From: Haemonchus contortus
Taxonomy: Eukaryota; Nematoda; Chromadorea; Rhabditida; Trichostrongylidae
Direction of reading: 5' to 3'
Assembly (NCBI GenBank): GCA_000469685.2
Contig: LS997567.1
Coordinates: forward strand, 42,900,775 to 42,964,774
DNA: 64,000 bases
In this document: positions 61,031 through 64,000 of the stretch, piece after piece
How positions within the stretch are numbered: the first letter of the stretch is position 1
How the letters are laid out: the number at the start of each line of letters is the position of its first letter
The notes under the pieces: model-generated
Database searches by the model: none
Seen by the model: only the letters and a program-made list of their open reading frames with translations
Told to the model about the DNA's origin: nothing
Program-made: the position numbers and the translations under genes

Positions 61031-63229
61031 CTGCACAAAGTTCTAAAACGAATCTGAAAAATGGCTACATCCGAATTAGCACTAAGCCATATGTAGGCGA
61101 CTGGCTCGGAATCGCCCTTGATTGTTAGGGTGCATTATGCTTGATGAAGAATATCTTTCCAAGGACCGCGTTCGCAGGCCAACTATCCTTCCTACTCTTT
61201 TGGGGTCAGTTGAGTTATATCGTACACATTCTGAACAATTAATTTACTAAGACGGCCATAAGCTGGCCAGCGAGTCACTGCAAACCTGGCGAGTACTCTT
61301 ACAAGCATCTTTGCGCTTTCGAGTAAATGTCGATTACGTGGCGCACCCGAGGAGAGTATTGATCTTCGTCTGTATATCGAATCATCGATCTCATTATGTA
61401 AGGTGGACATATCGCCATTTCGGTCTTGGTCTGTCTCAAGGTCCCTCTGTTTCTAATTCCCCATCATTAATTGAAACTGAACTTGCTACAGAAGTTCCTT
61501 TGAACAGTCTAACTTGTAAGTTATACTTACACACTTCTAACAAGCTAACAAATCTCATGAATTTTTTTGTGCTCTTTGCTGTTCCTCGCACTTCCTATTA
61601 CATTAATATATTATGCTATATTTTATTACATATATACCCAATTATTATATCATATTAAGGTAGACTACGACAGATGCAGCGGAATCTGACCTATTTGACC
61701 GCGACATTCTTGATTTTTTTAGTACTCAATGCTTATTTAACTAAAACACAAAACAAACCATTTCTGGTCAATACTGGATGACTACGATTTCTGCAATTTC
61801 TAGTAATTTACCAGTATTGCAAAGTATATCGGCGAAGTTATGTTCATTTCCACAGCTATAAGCGAATTCTAAAATTATAAATGTAAACAATCTTTGAAAA
61901 GGGTGGGTCTGCCGGCTTTTTATAGCCAACTAAGCTATTGGAACAGCCCTTGAGCGCATTGAGCAATATATTTGGGTGATGTTTGTTTTTCGGCGTTCAC
62001 ACCTATGATTCCTATCAAAGTCTCAAAGATCGGGATCATTCCTCACAACCCAAACCCCACACCAATCCTCCTCCTCACCCTCCTTTCACCCTCCACCACC
62101 CCCTCGCCCCTTTTTTCATTCCTTTTTATTTCCTTTATCTTTCTGCCTTATTGATTCCCATGGTGTTTACGTTTCACTCAGAACATCAGGATCGAGACGA
62201 GACGATGGGGCTCGTGCGATGGAGAAGGCCATTACAGGCTTAATTCTTCATTTCCCGACCTATTCTTAACAAAAAAATTTTTACGTTTCTGAACTTATAA
62301 TATAAATTCCGTCTTCCGTAAGTATTTGTTGAGTAGTCCCAATTTACTTTTATTCAAAAAATACTTCAAACACAAAACAAATATAAAAACTTGAAATCAT
62401 TCTCCTGTGGCCGAGACTTTACCTCCATAGAGACCTGTTACTGTCATTTACTAAAAAACTGTTCATGAATCAAAGGTCATCTTCGGACATCTCATTTGCA
62501 AATTAACGAGCGAATTGGTCTGTGGAAAGAAACTTTACAAAGTCTTTCGAACATTCACTGGAATCGGTCAATGTTCACATTGCCTAAATACAATTCAAAT
62601 ATATGGCATATAAATTTTGTTTTTTTTGTATTGCCAGTTATGTAGTTAAATTACTTATAGTTACTGTTACTCGCGTCTTGTTGAATTACTAGCTCTAGCG
62701 AATGCTATTCCTATGGGCACATGCCTTTCACATGAATTTGAGTCAACGTTCCCCCGAGAGACGTCAGAAGTGACATTCATACTAAGAAATTCCATCCGTT
62801 TCCCATAGACGAGAGTGCAAAAAATTGCTTAATTTTTCAGCAAATAATCTTCATTGGTGGTCCAGGGTGTACTGTTCGGTGGATTGTAGTCAGCAGCCAT
62901 TGTATCAACTATAATTTCCCATAAAAACACCAAAAAAGTTTGCTGAACAACTCTCTGAAATGTGAAATAGTTTCTAAGAAGCTGACTTTTCAATATGCTG
63001 ACAATTTACATGAACACTTCGCCCTTTCGCCCTTTCTCTTGAACGCCCATTGTTGTTTTTTTCTTAACGGGCAAGTCGGTGCTTATTGACAACTATTTAA
63101 ATGAATTTTCCATTGCTCAAGTTCCCTCAATTGCTTCGAAATGTTTGAAAATGTAATATTCAGTCCCCAGTGGGGGTTAGGATACGCCACGCGTTCGCCT
63201 TTCAAGCGGGCTACAGCCTTCTCAAATTA
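61031..63229. other. Intergenic region, no gene recognised
   Basis: Mostly AT-rich. 62,060-62,150 is strongly pyrimidine-rich (CCTCCTCACCCTCC type). No exon, RNA gene or transposon identified. Confidence 0.4.
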
Positions 63230-63231
63230 TA

Positions 63232-64000
63232 TTAGGTTGAGTCATAAGTCCTCGGACAAAATGATAGTGATGACTTCTAGCGATCTCTTGAAAAGGTGAC
63301 GAAAATGAACATGCGAGGCATTGTTAGATAGGGTATGGAAGGCTCTTCCAAACGCATACTGGAGAAGGCACCTAACTGTTTCCTTTCCAGCAACTATGCC
63401 TCAAGATTTCAAGCCGTCGCAACTTCACATCCGCAACACCATCATATTTATTTTTTTATCTGGCCATGAACCCGCGGCAATCGATAGAGGTATGAAGGAC
63501 GTTCACAAGCATGAGGTGTACAATTTACAAGTTGCATCAGTAGTTCACATCGGGCGACTATTCCGTCGAAAATGAAGACCGTCCGGGACGCTCAATGAAG
63601 TGGGATTTGAAGGTGCTGCGGAGCCAGGTGGAAGCCGATCCGTATCAAACTACTCGTGAACTGGCAGCCACCCTTAAGGAGTCAGTCCACAGTTCTTCGT
63701 GGATTGAAGTCAATCGACAAGGTGCGAAAGCTCGATCCATAGATGCCTCATGCTTTGCAGCAGTATGACATAGACCGCCGCGACGACGTGGCACTTTCTC
63801 TCCTCACGCTCAAAGGCACCACACGTGGCTCGAGTACCTAGTCACCAGGGGTGCGAAGTCGAACCTCTACTCTAACGTTCACCGGCGTGCTCAATGGATT
63901 GACAAAGGTGCTCATGCAGACGACTCCCCCAAACCCAACATACACGCCAAGGAGGATATGCTTTGATTCTGGTGGAGCGCTCTCCGTGTCGAATAATGGG
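63232..64000 (+). mobile_element. Mariner-family transposon, decayed, cut by window end
   Basis: Begins with a mariner-type end (TTAGGTTGAGTCATAAGTCC) after a TA. A transposase frame starts at the ATG at 63396 (MPQDFKPSQLHIRNTIIFIF) and shifts frame several times: around 63,545 to SVENEDRPGRSM..., and near 63,700 to VLRGLKSIDKVRKLD and MPHALQQYDIDRRDDVALSL. The segment that should read VTGDEKW is VTRGAKS, losing the first catalytic Asp, and a stop follows KEDML. This is a pseudogene; the right end lies beyond 64000. Confidence 0.88.

Overview
This window looks like nuclear DNA of a nematode, most likely a strongylid (hookworm-type) worm; that placement is inference. Supporting signs are protein genes cut into many small exons with GT...TTTCAG introns, 5' ends that start right after an isolated TTTCAG-type acceptor (as in spliced-leader trans-splicing), Tc1/mariner elements, a tRNA-derived SINE, Penelope-like remnants and many foldback/MITE repeats. 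There is no operon, RBS or other bacterial architecture.

Three cellular genes can be read. (1) 2688-7384 (+): a complete 9-exon gene for the ER Hsp70 chaperone BiP/GRP78 (658 aa, signal peptide, KDEL end). (2) 18630-20191 (+): a 4-exon Josephin-type deubiquitinase (168 aa) with Cys, His and Asn of the active site present, but with one intron whose 3' splice site reads CG instead of AG. (3) 55893-34716 (-): a 41-exon, ~21-kb gene that I assembled exon by exon with unbroken phase. It encodes a ~1,751-aa type I membrane protein with a signal peptide, a polycystin-1-like REJ module, a GPS-type cysteine box, a ~225-residue juxtamembrane region, one TM helix and a short tail.

The rest is a dense repeat landscape. 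8064-9600 is a decayed Tc1-family transposon with perfect terminal repeats. 10102-17111 is a near-intact, very young Ty3/gypsy LTR retrotransposon on the minus strand, with LTRs differing at 1 of 299 positions, a gag/pol +1 frame change and a ~390-aa extra C-terminal region. 18.0-19.9 kb holds MITEs in and around the Josephin gene. 21.9-26.7 kb is one giant nested palindrome whose arms carry a 21-bp minisatellite. 27.1-34.4 kb is a repeat-derived segment present twice; one copy was hit by two related MITEs, one of which was hit in turn by a SINE. Between the copies lie a Penelope GIY-YIG fragment and a ~2-kb array of a 20-bp repeat open in all three forward frames.

Inside the introns of the long minus-strand gene are a mariner remnant (36.6-37.6 kb), two strong hairpins, foldback elements and a Penelope-type tail with a hammerhead-like fold. 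Beyond it, 57.3-58.3 kb is a GC-box-rich 127-bp satellite, 58.7-59.0 kb a tandemly doubled repeat tail, 59.2-59.5 kb a MITE, 60.8-61.0 kb a second SINE, and 63.2 kb to the end a mariner pseudogene cut by the window edge.
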